Shown: positions 7,600-16,853, numbered from the stretch's first letter. The stretch is DNA of 64,000 nucleotides from Streptomyces sp. NBC_01408 (GCF_026340255.1 NZ_JAPEPJ010000003.1:744001-808000), one strand, 5' to 3'. Translations and numbers: made by a program. Notes: generated by a model not told the origin, from the sequence alone.

Positions 7600-8349
7600 T
7601 CAGACCCGCTCGTGGACCTGGGAGTTCGAGTAGGAACTCCCGCCGTCGTAGTCGTCGTCGTAGTCGTTGCCGCCGTCCCACCCGTCGAACCAGAAACCGG
7701 CGAGCATGGCGCTCGTGACCAGGGCGCCCAGTGCGAGGGCCACCGAGCCCGTGATGAGCCCGGCCAGCGCCATCCCGCCGTTGTCCGCCTCACCGCGGCT
7801 CGCCCGGCCCCTGCCGAGCACGCCGTAGACGATCGCCCCGATACCGAGCGGGACCGCCATGAAGGCGGTGATGCACCCGAACACCGCGAGCATGGCGAGG
7901 ATGCCGAGGACGAGGGCGGTGATGCCGAAACCGTTGCTCAGCTGACGGCCGCCGTACGGGTAGCCGGCGTACCCGGGGTATCCCGGCTGGCCCGGGTAAC
8001 CCGGGTATCCCGGCTGGCCGGGGTATCCCGCGTCGCCGGGGTATCCCGCGTCGCCCGGGTATCCGTACCCCGGCTGGGCGGGCGGCGGCCCGGGGTAGCC
8101 GTAGCCACCGGGGTCCGGCTGGGCCGGGTAGCCGTAGGCCGCCGACGCGGGGCCGGGTCCCGGCTGCGCGGCGGATCCTGCGGACGCGGCGGGATCCTGC
8201 CCGGGTATCCCTGCGAGCGTCGGCTGGTCGTGCACGGACGGCGGACCCGGCACGCCCGTGCCCGGCGTGCCCTGCGGCTTGCCCCGGTCCGCCGCGGGAC
8301 GCTCGGGCGGTGCCCACGGGTCTCGCTGCTCGGGACTGTTCTCGGTCAT
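7600..8349 (-). CDS. DUF4190-type membrane protein with Gly/Tyr/Pro-rich repeats
   Basis: Protein of 249 residues of unknown function. Residues 1-135 are disordered and rich in Pro, Gly and Tyr with repeated GYPG units. Two hydrophobic segments follow (about 140-180 and 193-220) around a short basic loop [13 protein letters not shown], the pattern of the DUF4190 family common in actinomycete envelopes. The tail is acidic and glycine-rich (YDDDYDGG). It is convergent with the Ro60 gene and divergent from the deaminase gene. No enzymatic motif is visible. Confidence 0.75.
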   Translation of the reverse strand: MTENSPEQRDPWAPPERPAADRGKPQGTPGTGVPGPPSVHDQPTLAGIPGQDPAASAGSAAQPGPGPASAAYGYPAQPDPGGYGYPGPPPAQPGYGYPGDAGYPGDAGYPGQPGYPGYPGQPGYPGYAGYPYGGRQLSNGFGITALVLGILAMLAVFGCITAFMAVPLGIGAIVYGVLGRGRASRGEADNGGMALAGLITGSVALALGALVTSAMLAGFWFDGWDGGNDYDDDYDGGSSYSNSQVHERV

Positions 8350-8457
8350 GCGGCCCCCTCTCGTCCAGCCATGCTAAGCGCTGGCGCCGACAGTCACGGG
8401 CCTGCCTACGATGAGGGACGGACCACCCGCAGCTGCGACATCCCGGAGGCACCCCCC

Positions 8458-9483
8458 ATGACCGACCTGCACCCCTTCATCGCGGGGCTGCCCAAGGCCG
8501 AACTGCACGTCCACCACGTCGGCTCCGCCTCCCCGCGCATCGTCGCCGAACTCGCCTCCCGGCACCCCGACTCGAAGGTCCCCACTGACCCCGAGGCGCT
8601 CGCCGACTACTTCACCTTCACGGACTTCGCCCACTTCATCGAGCTCTACCTCTCGGTCGTGGACCTGGTCCGCACCCCCGAGGACGTACGCCACCTCACC
8701 TTCGAGGTCGCCCGTGACATGGCCCGGCAGAACATCCGCTACGCCGAGCTGACCATCACCCCCTACTCCTCCACCCGGCGAGGCATCGACGAGCAGGCCT
8801 TCATGGAGGCCATCGAGGACGCGCGCAAGGCCGCCGAGAGCGAACTCGGCGTCATCCTGCGCTGGTGCTTCGACATCCCCGGCGAGGCCGGCCTGGAGGC
8901 CGCCGCCGAGACCGCCCGCCTCGCCGTCGACCTGCGCCCCGAGGGCCTGGTCTCCTTCGGCCTCGGCGGTCCCGAGATCGGCGTCCCCCGACCGCAGTTC
9001 AAGCCGTACTTCGACCGGGCCCGCGCCGCCGGTCTGCACAGCGTGCCGCACGCCGGCGAGACCACCGGCCCGGAGACCGTCTGGGACGCCATCCGAGAGC
9101 TGGGCGCCGAGCGCATCGGCCACGGCACCAGCGCCACCCAGGACCCCGAGCTCCTCGCGTACCTCGCCGAGCACCGCATCGCGCTGGAGGTCTGCCCGAC
9201 CTCCAACATCGCCACCCGCGCGGTGACCGACCTCGACCTGCACCCGGTCAAGGAGATGTTCGAGGCGGGCGTGCTCGTCACCATCAACAGCGACGACCCG
9301 CCGATGTTCGGCTCCGACCTCAACAACGAGTACGCGGTGGCCGCCCGGCTCCTCGGCCTCGACGAGCGCGGTCTCGCCCGGCTCGCCAAGAACGCCGTCG
9401 AGGCCTCCTTCCTGGACGAGCCCGGCAAGGCGAAGCTCAGCGCGGAGATCGACGCGTACACCGCGCAATGGCTCGCGCGGTGA
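8458..9483 (+). CDS. Adenosine deaminase family protein, probably 6-aminodeoxyfutalosine deaminase
   Basis: Metal-dependent deaminase of 341 residues. The metal site is intact: HVH in ELHVHHVGS near residue 16, the HAGE motif, the catalytic His in GHGTSA, and the NSDDPPMF aspartate pair. Canonical adenosine deaminases read HVHLEGS at the first motif; here it is HVHHVGS. A Streptomyces avermitilis family member (Sav2595, as I recall) was shown to deaminate 6-aminodeoxyfutalosine in the futalosine route to menaquinone, and this gene has a similar neighbourhood, so I favour that role over adenosine salvage. ATG 8458 has a GGAGG site about 10 bases upstream. The long upstream open frame is antisense to the DUF4190 gene and was not used. 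Confidence 0.85.
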   Translation: MTDLHPFIAGLPKAELHVHHVGSASPRIVAELASRHPDSKVPTDPEALADYFTFTDFAHFIELYLSVVDLVRTPEDVRHLTFEVARDMARQNIRYAELTITPYSSTRRGIDEQAFMEAIEDARKAAESELGVILRWCFDIPGEAGLEAAAETARLAVDLRPEGLVSFGLGGPEIGVPRPQFKPYFDRARAAGLHSVPHAGETTGPETVWDAIRELGAERIGHGTSATQDPELLAYLAEHRIALEVCPTSNIATRAVTDLDLHPVKEMFEAGVLVTINSDDPPMFGSDLNNEYAVAARLLGLDERGLARLAKNAVEASFLDEPGKAKLSAEIDAYTAQWLAR

Positions 9484-9519
9484 CACCCTGCTGATCCCGC
9501 GGGCCGTGAGAATGGGGCC

Positions 9520-10209
9520 ATGCGCACCCTGACTGCCGTCGGCCACCGCGGCGATCCTTACCGCGTCCGTGAGAACACCCTGTCCTCGATCCGGTCCGCG
9601 TTCGCCCGGGGGGCGGACGCGGTCGAGATCGACGTGCGGCTGACCCGCGACGGGGTGCCGGTCCTGCTCCACGACGAGACGCTCCAGCGGCTGTGGGGCC
9701 ATGAGGTGCGGCTCGACGAGATCTCGGCCCCCCAGCTCCAGGAGCTGACGCAGGGCGGGGTTCCGGCCCTGCGCGACGCCCTGATGGCCGCCGGCGCGGG
9801 CCGGGTGATGATCGACCTGCCCGGGGCGACGGCCGAGGCGGTACGGACCGTCGTCGGCCTGGTCCGCGAGTGCGGGGCGCGCGAGCGGACGTACTACTGC
9901 GCCGGACCGAACACCATGCTGGCGGTGCGCGCCGCCGATCCGGGCGCGGAGATCGCACTGACCTGGACCACGCTGTCGCCGCCGCGCCGGGTGCTGATCG
10001 ACGCGGTGGCGCCGCGCTGGCTCAACTACCGCTTCGGGCTGGTGAGCCGGGAGCTGACGGACGCGCTCCACCGCGACGGCCTGCTGGTGTCGGCCTGGAC
10101 GGCGGACACCCGGCGGACGATGCGCGGGCTCGTCAGGGCCGGGGTCGACTCGGTCACGACGAACCGGGTGGACGCGCTGAACGCCGTGCGGACCGAAATG
10201 GGACGGTGA
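9520..10209 (+). CDS. Glycerophosphodiester phosphodiesterase family protein
   Basis: GDPD-family TIM barrel of 229 residues, expected to hydrolyse glycerophosphodiesters to glycerol-3-phosphate and an alcohol. It shows the N-terminal GHRG motif (residues 8-11), the ENT motif a few residues later, the metal-binding EIDVRLTRDGVPVLLHDE block, and a late SAWTAD segment. No signal peptide is seen, so it probably acts in the cytoplasm. The stop overlaps the GTG start of the sensor kinase gene by two bases (GTGA), so the three genes to 12.05 kb likely form one operon. Confidence 0.88.
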   Translation: MRTLTAVGHRGDPYRVRENTLSSIRSAFARGADAVEIDVRLTRDGVPVLLHDETLQRLWGHEVRLDEISAPQLQELTQGGVPALRDALMAAGAGRVMIDLPGATAEAVRTVVGLVRECGARERTYYCAGPNTMLAVRAADPGAEIALTWTTLSPPRRVLIDAVAPRWLNYRFGLVSRELTDALHRDGLLVSAWTADTRRTMRGLVRAGVDSVTTNRVDALNAVRTEMGR

Positions 10210-11381
10210 TACGGATCCCGGCCGCGCGGCTGGGCCGGGCCCGGCCGTGGGTCGTGGACCTGGGCCTGACCCTGCTGGTGCAGCTGGCCGTCACGATGCC
10301 GTTCGTGCTGCCGCGGGAGCCCGGGCTGCCGCCCGTGACCTGGGGCTCGTACGCGATGACCACGCTGGCCGTGCTGCCGCTGGCGTGGCGGCGGCACCGG
10401 CCGGTCACCGTACTGGTGGTGATCCTGCTCGCCGGCGGCATCTACAAGGTGGCGCTCGACGGGCCGGGGCAGCCGCTCCCGTACGCCGGGCTGATCGCCT
10501 TCTACACCGTCGCCCTGACGTGCCCCGCCCGGATGCGGGTGGCGGTCGGGGGGCTCTCGGTCCTGACGGTCGCCGCGTCCACGGGTCTGGGGACGGGTAC
10601 GGCCAGGGAGCTGTCCTTCACCCTGTTCTGTGCGGGCGCGGCCTACGCGTTGGGGCGGCTCCAGTACACCCGGCAGGCCTACACCGCGGCGGTGGAGGAC
10701 CGGGCGGCGCAGCTGGAGCGGGCCAACCGGATCGAGGCGGAGCAGGCCGTGGCGCGCGAACGGGCCAGGATCGCGCGGGAGATGCACGACATCCTCTCGC
10801 ACGCCGTCAGCATCATGATCGTGCAGGCGGAGGCCGGTCCGGTGGCGGTGCGGCGGGCGCCGGAGCGGGCGAAGGCGGCCTTCGAGGCCATATCCGAGAC
10901 CTGCCGGGACGCGATGGTGCAGTTGCGCGCGATGCTGGGGCTGCTCAGGGAGGACGGTCCGGCGCCGCGCGAACCGCAGCCGGGGGTGGCTGCACTGCCC
11001 CGGCTGCTGGACCGGGTGCGGCAGGGCGGGCCGCGGATCGCGTACGAGGAGACGGGCGAGGTCCGGGCGCTGGCCCCGGCGGTGGACACGGCCGTGTACC
11101 GGATCGTGCAGGAGGCCCTGACGAACGTGGTCAAGCACGCCGCGGCGGGGCGGGTGTCGGTGCGGCTCCACCACACGGCACGGGACCTGACGGTCACGGT
11201 CGAGGACGACGGACTGGGTCCCGCGCGGGCCGGCGGCGGGGGTGGCGGGCACGGGCTGATAGGGATCCGGGAGCGGGCGGCCGCGCACGGCGGGACGGCC
11301 ACGGCCGGTCCCGGCCCGGACGGGCGGGGCTTCTGCCTCAGCGCCGTCCTTGTAACCTCGCGCCAGGAGGTGGGGAGTTGA
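10206..11381 (+). CDS. Two-component sensor histidine kinase (NarL/DesK class)
   Basis: Membrane sensor kinase of about 391 residues. Four or five hydrophobic segments occupy residues 15-155. A HisKA_3 dimerisation domain follows with the phospho-acceptor His in ARIAREMHDILSHA (about residue 193). A HATPase_c domain has the N-box EALTNVVKHA, an EDDGLG G1 box and a glycine-rich GLIGIRERAAAHGG. GTG 10206 overlaps the stop of the GDPD gene; GTG 10248 is an alternative start. The response regulator start overlaps its stop, so the two form a cognate pair. The signal is unknown. Confidence 0.9.
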   Translation: MIRIPAARLGRARPWVVDLGLTLLVQLAVTMPFVLPREPGLPPVTWGSYAMTTLAVLPLAWRRHRPVTVLVVILLAGGIYKVALDGPGQPLPYAGLIAFYTVALTCPARMRVAVGGLSVLTVAASTGLGTGTARELSFTLFCAGAAYALGRLQYTRQAYTAAVEDRAAQLERANRIEAEQAVARERARIAREMHDILSHAVSIMIVQAEAGPVAVRRAPERAKAAFEAISETCRDAMVQLRAMLGLLREDGPAPREPQPGVAALPRLLDRVRQGGPRIAYEETGEVRALAPAVDTAVYRIVQEALTNVVKHAAAGRVSVRLHHTARDLTVTVEDDGLGPARAGGGGGGHGLIGIRERAAAHGGTATAGPGPDGRGFCLSAVLVTSRQEVGS

Positions 11382-12049
11382 CGATCCGCGTGGTGGTGGC
11401 CGACGACCAGGAGCTGGTGCGCAGCGGTTTCGCGATGATCCTCGACGTCCAGGAGGACATCGAGGTCGTGGCGGAGGTGGGGGACGGCGCGGCGGCCGTG
11501 GAGGCGGTGGCCCGGCTCGCCCCGGACGTGGCGCTGCTGGACATCCGGATGCCGGTGCTGGACGGGATCGAGGCCTGCCGGACGATCTCGGCGCGGAGCG
11601 CGTGCCGGACGGTGATGCTGACGACCTTCGACTCGGACGAGTACGTGTACGAGGCGCTGCACGCGGGGGCGAGCGGGTTCCTGCTCAAGGACGTGCGGCG
11701 GGACGACCTGGTGCACGCGGTACGGGTGGTGGCGGCGGGCGAGTCCCTGCTGGCGCCTTCGGTGGCGCGGCGGCTGATCGAGGAGTACACGGCGGCGACG
11801 GTGGCGCGGCCCGCCCTGGCGGCGGACCGGCTGGAGGTGCTGACGGCGCGGGAGCGGGAGACGCTGCTGCATCTGGGACGGGGGCTGTCGAACGCGGAGA
11901 TCGCGGCGGCGCTGGTGGTCAGCGAGCACACGGTGAAGTCGCACGTGGGGAACGTGCTGGCGAAGCTGGGGCTGCGGGACCGGATCCAGGCGGTGATCTG
12001 CGCGTACGAGACAGGTCTGATCGCGGCGGGTACTCCCGCTGGGGAGTGA
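11378..12049 (+). CDS. LuxR/NarL-family response regulator
   Basis: DNA-binding response regulator of 223 residues. The receiver domain (1-120) has the acidic pair DD near residue 9-10, the phospho-accepting Asp55 in LLDIRMP, the conserved Thr in LTTF and the Lys in LLKDV. A LuxR-type helix-turn-helix is at the C-terminus (LTARERETLLHLGRGLSNAE... HTVKSHVGNVLAKL). The TTG start at 11378 is chosen because AGGAGG lies 7 bases upstream and it overlaps the kinase stop. It is followed by a strong hairpin terminator. Target genes are not evident. Confidence 0.92.
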   Translation: MTIRVVVADDQELVRSGFAMILDVQEDIEVVAEVGDGAAAVEAVARLAPDVALLDIRMPVLDGIEACRTISARSACRTVMLTTFDSDEYVYEALHAGASGFLLKDVRRDDLVHAVRVVAAGESLLAPSVARRLIEEYTAATVARPALAADRLEVLTARERETLLHLGRGLSNAEIAAALVVSEHTVKSHVGNVLAKLGLRDRIQAVICAYETGLIAAGTPAGE

Positions 12050-12065
12050 GGGGACGGCGTGTCGC

Positions 12066-12083
12066 CTCCCTCGCGTGAGGGAG
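12066..12083 (+). terminator. Hairpin terminator after the two-component system
   Basis: Perfect seven-base stem CTCCCTC/GAGGGAG with a GCGT loop, 16 bp after the response regulator stop, followed by a short T/G-rich stretch. Confidence 0.7.
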
Positions 12084-12196
12084 TTGTCGTACCGGTGAAG
12101 ACCCCTCCCGTGGGTGATCCGCAACCATGCCTCTGACCAGCAGCATTGAGGTCATCGGGGCAGCACGGCCCTGAGGACTCACAGGGGGAGAACACC

Positions 12197-13411
12197 ATGG
12201 ACGCCAAGACGCGCACGCTGATCGCCGCCGCTCTGGTCCTGGGCATCGCGTCGGGCCCGGCCGTCGCCCACGCGGCGCCGGCCGGGAGGACGGCGGCCGT
12301 GTCCTCGGTTCCGGCGCCGCCCGGGAGCGCCTCCGTCTCGACGCCGCCGAACGCGAAGGCCCTGGAGAAGGCGATCGCGGGGCTGGGCGCGCAGCACGGG
12401 GAAGCGACGGCCGCACTGGTCCGGGTTGGCGGTACGAGCGGCAGTTGGCGGGGGAGTTCGGGTGTCGCGGACATCCGCAGCGGACGCGAGGCGATCGAGG
12501 GGGGCCGGTTCCGGGCCGGTTCGGTGACCAAGACCTTCACCTCGGCGGTCGTGCTGCAGCTGGCGGCCGAGGGCCGGGTGGAGCTGGACCGGCCAGTGCG
12601 GGACTACCTGCCGGGCCTCTTCCCCGCGAGCTTCGAAAAGCCGGTCACGGTACGGCAGTTGCTGAACTACACGAGCGGAATCCAGGCGGCGGACGGGCCG
12701 GGCGACTCCTTCGAGGCACAGTGGGAGCACCGCTTCGACGTGACCGATCCCCGGCAGCAGATCGCCAACGCCCTGGCAAAGGGCCCGGAGTTCACCGCGG
12801 GTGAGGCCCAGCACTACCTGAACATCAACTACACGATCCTGGGCGTGCTGATCGAGAAGCTGACGGGGACGACGTACGAGCGGGCCGTCTCGGAGCGCGT
12901 CCTGAGGCCGCTGGGGCTGCGGGACACCTCGTTCCCGGGCCGTTTCCAGACCCGGATACCGGGCCCGCACAACCGTGGCTACCAGGCGCTCACCCGGGCC
13001 GACGGCTCTCGGGAGCTGCGCGATGTGACGGTGTGGAACTCCTCGGACCGCTGGGCGGCGGGCGACATGATCTCGACGACGGCCGATCTGGAGCGTTTCA
13101 CCGTCGCGCTGTTCGACGGGCGGATCGTTCCGAAGGCCCTGCTGAAGGAGACGATGTTCGCCGTGCCGGCAGTGAACGACTTCGAGAGCGGCAAGCCCGC
13201 CCAGCTCACGGCCGGCTTCTCCCGGATCGTCCTGCCGGACGGTACGGAGGCCTGGGGCAAGACCGGCGGCCGCCACGGGTACAACACGGTGATAGGTGGC
13301 ACGCTCGACGGGTCGCGGACCCTGGTCTACTCGGTGAACTCCACCGACGCCAAGGGCAAGGACATGAACCCGGTCGCCCTCGCCGTCGTCCTGGCGGCCT
13401 TCGCCGAGTAG
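12197..13411 (+). CDS. Secreted serine hydrolase (class C beta-lactamase/D-Ala-D-Ala carboxypeptidase family)
   Basis: Exported serine hydrolase of 404 residues. A Sec signal peptide (residues 1-26) ends at AHA. The penicillin-recognising triad is visible: SVTK with nucleophile Ser109 and Lys112, a YxN-type element in HYLNINYTILG, and KTG in WGKTGGRHGY. Related Streptomyces proteins are D-alanyl-D-alanine carboxypeptidases or esterase-like enzymes, and sequence alone does not separate these. ATG 12197 is preceded by GGGGGAG. It is a paralogue of the protein at 26.7-27.9 kb and converges on a membrane protein gene. Confidence 0.88.
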   Translation: MDAKTRTLIAAALVLGIASGPAVAHAAPAGRTAAVSSVPAPPGSASVSTPPNAKALEKAIAGLGAQHGEATAALVRVGGTSGSWRGSSGVADIRSGREAIEGGRFRAGSVTKTFTSAVVLQLAAEGRVELDRPVRDYLPGLFPASFEKPVTVRQLLNYTSGIQAADGPGDSFEAQWEHRFDVTDPRQQIANALAKGPEFTAGEAQHYLNINYTILGVLIEKLTGTTYERAVSERVLRPLGLRDTSFPGRFQTRIPGPHNRGYQALTRADGSRELRDVTVWNSSDRWAAGDMISTTADLERFTVALFDGRIVPKALLKETMFAVPAVNDFESGKPAQLTAGFSRIVLPDGTEAWGKTGGRHGYNTVIGGTLDGSRTLVYSVNSTDAKGKDMNPVALAVVLAAFAE

Positions 13412-13424
13412 CCGGGTAGCCGGG

Positions 13425-13934
13425 TCAGGCGGCGACCGCGGTCCGGGCCGCGGGTCCGGTCGCGGCCTCCGGTTCGGGCAGGGCTTCAAGGCGCTTGATC
13501 ATGCGGCGCAGGATCAGCAGCGGGATCACTCCGAAGACGCCGAACGACATGTCGATGACGCTCCACCAGACGGGGATGCCTCGGATCGGGCCACAGATCA
13601 GGGCCAGCGGGATGATCCCAGCGCAGGCGATCATGCCCGCCTCGACGATCCAGATGTTGCGTACGGGGTCGCGGTGGACCCCGTAGAAGAAGACGGCGAT
13701 GCAGAGGTGTGCGAAGGCCAGCCAGTCGGTGCCGTAGAGGAGGAAGGGGTACTCGGCATCGGCCTGGTCCAGGCCGTCCCCGACCCGGTGCAGCCATTCG
13801 TTGTCCACCAGGGCGTTGGCCCATCGAAGTTCACTGACCAGCGGGAAGGCGGTGAGTCCACTGAGTACCAGGCAGACGAGGAACAGGACCAGCCAGGCAC
13901 GGATCCGCCGCTGAAGGGCGCTTCTCTCGCTCAT
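13425..13934 (-). CDS. Conserved membrane protein of unknown function
   Basis: Hypothetical protein of 169 residues with about four hydrophobic segments (near 12-33, 64-82, 92-112, 118-140) and a proline/alanine-rich cytoplasmic tail. I do not recognise the family with confidence. The ATG at 13934 is preferred over ATG 13973, because the latter lies inside two palindromes that look like operators of this gene. It is convergent with the serine hydrolase gene, with only 13 bp between stops. Confidence 0.75.
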   Translation of the reverse strand: MSERSALQRRIRAWLVLFLVCLVLSGLTAFPLVSELRWANALVDNEWLHRVGDGLDQADAEYPFLLYGTDWLAFAHLCIAVFFYGVHRDPVRNIWIVEAGMIACAGIIPLALICGPIRGIPVWWSVIDMSFGVFGVIPLLILRRMIKRLEALPEPEAATGPAARTAVAA

Positions 13935-13956
13935 GGGAGACAGCGTACGCCCATTT

Positions 13957-13992
13957 CTGAACACGTTCAGCAAGTTTCTTGAACATGTTCAG
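13957..13992. promoter_or_regulatory. Tandem palindromic operator-like sites
   Basis: CTGAAC-AC-GTTCAG (13957-13970) and TTGAAC-AT-GTTCAG (13979-13992) are two near-identical palindromes with centres 22 bp apart, two helical turns. They lie 23-58 bp upstream of the membrane protein start at 13934. This spacing fits cooperative repressor binding, for example by a TetR- or MarR-type dimer. No regulator is identified. Confidence 0.6.
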
Positions 13993-14015
13993 TCCGGTGG
14001 CCCGGCCAGCCGTGG

Positions 14016-15194
14016 TCAGAGTCCGGCGATGGCGTTCCAGCGCTTGGCAAGGGAGCGGCGTTCCGCGGAGGAGATGTCCCTGGCCACGACGAGCCGTCGG
14101 CGCATGTCGTCGTCGGGGAAGATCAGCGGGTTCTCGGCCAGTTCGGCGGTCTCCCTGTCCTCGGAGGCGGCCAGGACCTCGCGGGCGGCCGGGACCGGGC
14201 AGACGTAGTTGACGGAGGCGGCGAGGTCGGCGGCCACCTCCGGGGCGTAGTAGTAGTCGATCAGGGCCTCGGCATTGGCCTTGTGCCGGGCGAGGTTGGG
14301 CACGAGCAGGCTCTCCGCCCAGAGTTCGGCCCCCTCCTCCGGGACGACGAACTCGATGTCCGGGTTGTCGGCCTGGAGCTGGATGGCGTCGCCGGAGTAG
14401 GCCTGGCAGGCCAGGACGTCTCCCTTGCTCAGATCGGAGGTGTAGTCGTTGCCGGTGAAGCGGCGGATGTGCTGCTTCTTCACCATGCTCTCGACCTGGT
14501 CGCACATCCGGTGGAAGTCTGATTCGGTCCAACGGGTCACGTCCACGCCGTTGCCCTGCATCAGCAGGGCGAAGGACTCGTCGAGGCCGGAGAAGAGGGT
14601 GACCTTGCCCGCGAGCTCCGGCCGCCACAGGTCCTGGACCGACTTGATCTCCCGGCCCAGGGCCTTGCGGTTGTAGGCGATGCCGGTGATCCCCGACTGC
14701 CAGGGGACGGTGTGCAGCCGGCCCTCGTCGAAGGCGGGGGAACGCAGCTGGGGGTCCAGGTGCGTGGTCACGTTGGGCTGCGCCGAGCGGTCCATCTTCT
14801 GGGCCCACCCCAGGTGGACGAAGCGCGCGGCCATCCAGTCGCTGACCACGACCAGGTCGTGGCCCGTCTCCTGGCGGTTCATCAGGGCCGGGCTGACCTT
14901 GCCGAAGAACTCGTCGTTGTCGTTGATCTCCTCGGTGTACCGGACCTCGATGCCCGTCCGCTCCGAGAAGGCCTCCAGCGTCGGACGGCGCTCCTCGTCC
15001 TCCTCGTCGGTGTCGATGTACAGCGGCCAGTTGGAGAAGGAGACGGCACGGTCCCGCTCGGACCTGTCGAGCCCTTCCCGCCGGTCCTCGGGGACGTAGG
15101 CGGCGGGCACTCCGCATCCGCACAGGGCGGCCAGCAGACCCGTGGCACCGAGGCCGCGCAGTGCGGCGCGGCGGGAGAAGGCGAGTTCAGGCAT
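14016..15194 (-). CDS. Second polyamine ABC transporter substrate-binding protein (PotD-like)
   Basis: Solute-binding protein of 392 residues, paralogous to the one at 1.8-3.1 kb (shared FSNWPLYIDT, TGIEVRYTEEINDNDEFFGK, RRFTGNDYTSDLSKGD, ADNPDIEFVVPEEG). The N-terminus SRRAALRG with a hydrophobic run and a Cys-rich lipobox (LAALCGCG, residues 21-28) points to a Tat-exported lipoprotein. ATG 15194 is chosen because the Tat motif then falls at residues 7-14; ATG 15236 would add 14 residues. No permease or ATPase genes adjoin it, so it may feed the PotAB transporter at the left edge. It sits next to aldehyde dehydrogenase and aminotransferase genes. Confidence 0.88.
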   Translation of the reverse strand: MPELAFSRRAALRGLGATGLLAALCGCGVPAAYVPEDRREGLDRSERDRAVSFSNWPLYIDTDEEDEERRPTLEAFSERTGIEVRYTEEINDNDEFFGKVSPALMNRQETGHDLVVVSDWMAARFVHLGWAQKMDRSAQPNVTTHLDPQLRSPAFDEGRLHTVPWQSGITGIAYNRKALGREIKSVQDLWRPELAGKVTLFSGLDESFALLMQGNGVDVTRWTESDFHRMCDQVESMVKKQHIRRFTGNDYTSDLSKGDVLACQAYSGDAIQLQADNPDIEFVVPEEGAELWAESLLVPNLARHKANAEALIDYYYAPEVAADLAASVNYVCPVPAAREVLAASEDRETAELAENPLIFPDDDMRRRLVVARDISSAERRSLAKRWNAIAGL

Positions 15195-15286
15195 GGGCAC
15201 AGCCTCGGTGAACGCGAAAGGACGGGCAATAGACATGTTGTCTACCGCCCGCCCCTTCAGCGCTGTGCTCTGACCGGTGCGGCCGG

Positions 15287-16726
15287 TCAGCTGTCGAGCG
15301 AGGTCATCACGTGCTTGATGCGCGTGTAGTCCTCGAAGCCGTAGGCGGAGAGGTCCTTGCCGTAGCCGGACTTCTTGAAGCCGCCGTGCGGCATCTCGGC
15401 GACGAGCGGGATGTGGGTGTTGATCCACACGCAGCCGAAGTCGAGGTTCTTGGACATCCGCATCGCGCGGCCGTGGTCCTTGGTCCACACCGAGGAGGCG
15501 AGGGCGAACTCGACGCCGTTCGCGTACTCCAGGGCCTGGGCCTCGTCCGTGAAGGACTGGACGGTGATGACGGGGCCGAAGACCTCGTTCTGGATGATCT
15601 CGTCGTCCTGCTTGAGGCCGGATACCACGGTCGGGGCGTAGAAGTAGCCCTTCTCGCCGACCTGGTGGCCGCCCGCCTCGACCTTGGCGTGGGCGGGAAG
15701 GCGCTCGATGAAGCCCGCGACCTGCTTGAGCTGGTTCGGGTTGTTCAGCGGGCCGTAGAGCACGTCCTCGTCGTCCGGCTGACCGGTCTTGGTGTCGGCG
15801 GCGGCCTTGGCCAGCGCGGACACGAACTCGTCGTGGATCGAGCGGTGCACGAGCACGCGGGTGGCGGCGGTGCAGTCCTGACCGGCGTTGAAGTAGCCGG
15901 CGACCGCGATGTCCTCGACGGCCTTGGCGATGTCGGCGTCCTCGAAGACCACGACGGGGGCCTTGCCGCCGAGCTCCAGGTGGACGCGCTTGACGTCCTT
16001 CGAGGCGCTCTCGGCGACCTGCATACCGGCGCGCACCGAACCGGTGATGGAGGCCATCGCCGGGGTGGAGTGCTCGACCATGGCCTTGCCGGTCTCGCGG
16101 TCACCGCAGATGACGTTGAAGACGCCCTTGGGCAGCACCGAGTCGATGATCTCCGCCATCAGGACGGTGGAGGCCGGGGTGGTGTCCGAGGGCTTGAGCA
16201 CCACGGTGTTGCCCGCGGCGATGGCCGGGGCGAACTTCCACACAGCCATCATCATCGGGTAGTTCCACGGCGCGACCTGGGCGCAGACACCGACCGGCTC
16301 ACGGCGGATGATCGAGGTCATGCCCTCCATGTACTCGCCGGCCGAGCGGCCCTCGAGCAGGCGGGCGGCACCCGCGAAGAAGCGGATCTGGTCCACCATC
16401 GGCGGCAGCTCCTCGCTGGCCGTGAGGCCCAGCGGCTTGCCGGTGTTCTCCGATTCGGCGGCGACGAGCTCGTCCGCGCGCGCCTCGAAGGCGTCCGCGA
16501 TCTTCAGCAGGGCCTTCTGGCGCGCCGAGGGTGTGGTGTCGCGCCAGCCCGGGAAGGCCGCCGCGGCGGCCGCCATGGCGGCGTCGACATCGGCCTGGCC
16601 CGAGAGCGGGGCGGTGGCGTACGCCTCGCCGGTGGCGGGGTTGACCACCTCGGTGGTCCGCCCGTCGGCGGCGTCCTTGAACTCCCCGCCGATGTAGTTG
16701 CGCAGACGACGCAGTTCGGTGGTCAC
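15287..16726 (-). CDS. Gamma-aminobutyraldehyde dehydrogenase (second copy)
   Basis: Aldehyde dehydrogenase of 479 residues, expected to convert 4-aminobutyraldehyde to GABA. It has PWNYPMMMAVWKF, the ELGGKAPVVVFEDAD loop with the general base, and the GQDCTAATR nucleophile loop. GTG 16726 is used because it begins just before the first conserved fold segment and has AGGAG about 10 bases upstream; GTG 16735 and 16747 are alternatives. It is 92 bp upstream of the binding-protein gene on the same strand and divergent from the Lrp/AsnC regulator, its probable controller. Confidence 0.88.
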   Translation of the reverse strand: MTTELRRLRNYIGGEFKDAADGRTTEVVNPATGEAYATAPLSGQADVDAAMAAAAAAFPGWRDTTPSARQKALLKIADAFEARADELVAAESENTGKPLGLTASEELPPMVDQIRFFAGAARLLEGRSAGEYMEGMTSIIRREPVGVCAQVAPWNYPMMMAVWKFAPAIAAGNTVVLKPSDTTPASTVLMAEIIDSVLPKGVFNVICGDRETGKAMVEHSTPAMASITGSVRAGMQVAESASKDVKRVHLELGGKAPVVVFEDADIAKAVEDIAVAGYFNAGQDCTAATRVLVHRSIHDEFVSALAKAAADTKTGQPDDEDVLYGPLNNPNQLKQVAGFIERLPAHAKVEAGGHQVGEKGYFYAPTVVSGLKQDDEIIQNEVFGPVITVQSFTDEAQALEYANGVEFALASSVWTKDHGRAMRMSKNLDFGCVWINTHIPLVAEMPHGGFKKSGYGKDLSAYGFEDYTRIKHVMTSLDS

Positions 16727-16853
16727 TCCAGCCACACTCCTGATCACATGTCCAACGATTGAGACGAATCCCAAGCCTAGCTCCTCGGCCGACGCTTTCG
16801 ACAGGGCCAGACTCCATGAACTACGAAATCAGTGAGATCCGAGCTCTCAAACA

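Noticed and set aside
13957..13970. LexA/SOS box
   Set aside because: The Gram-positive SOS box is GAAC-N4-GTTC; here the spacing is two bases, so it does not fit.
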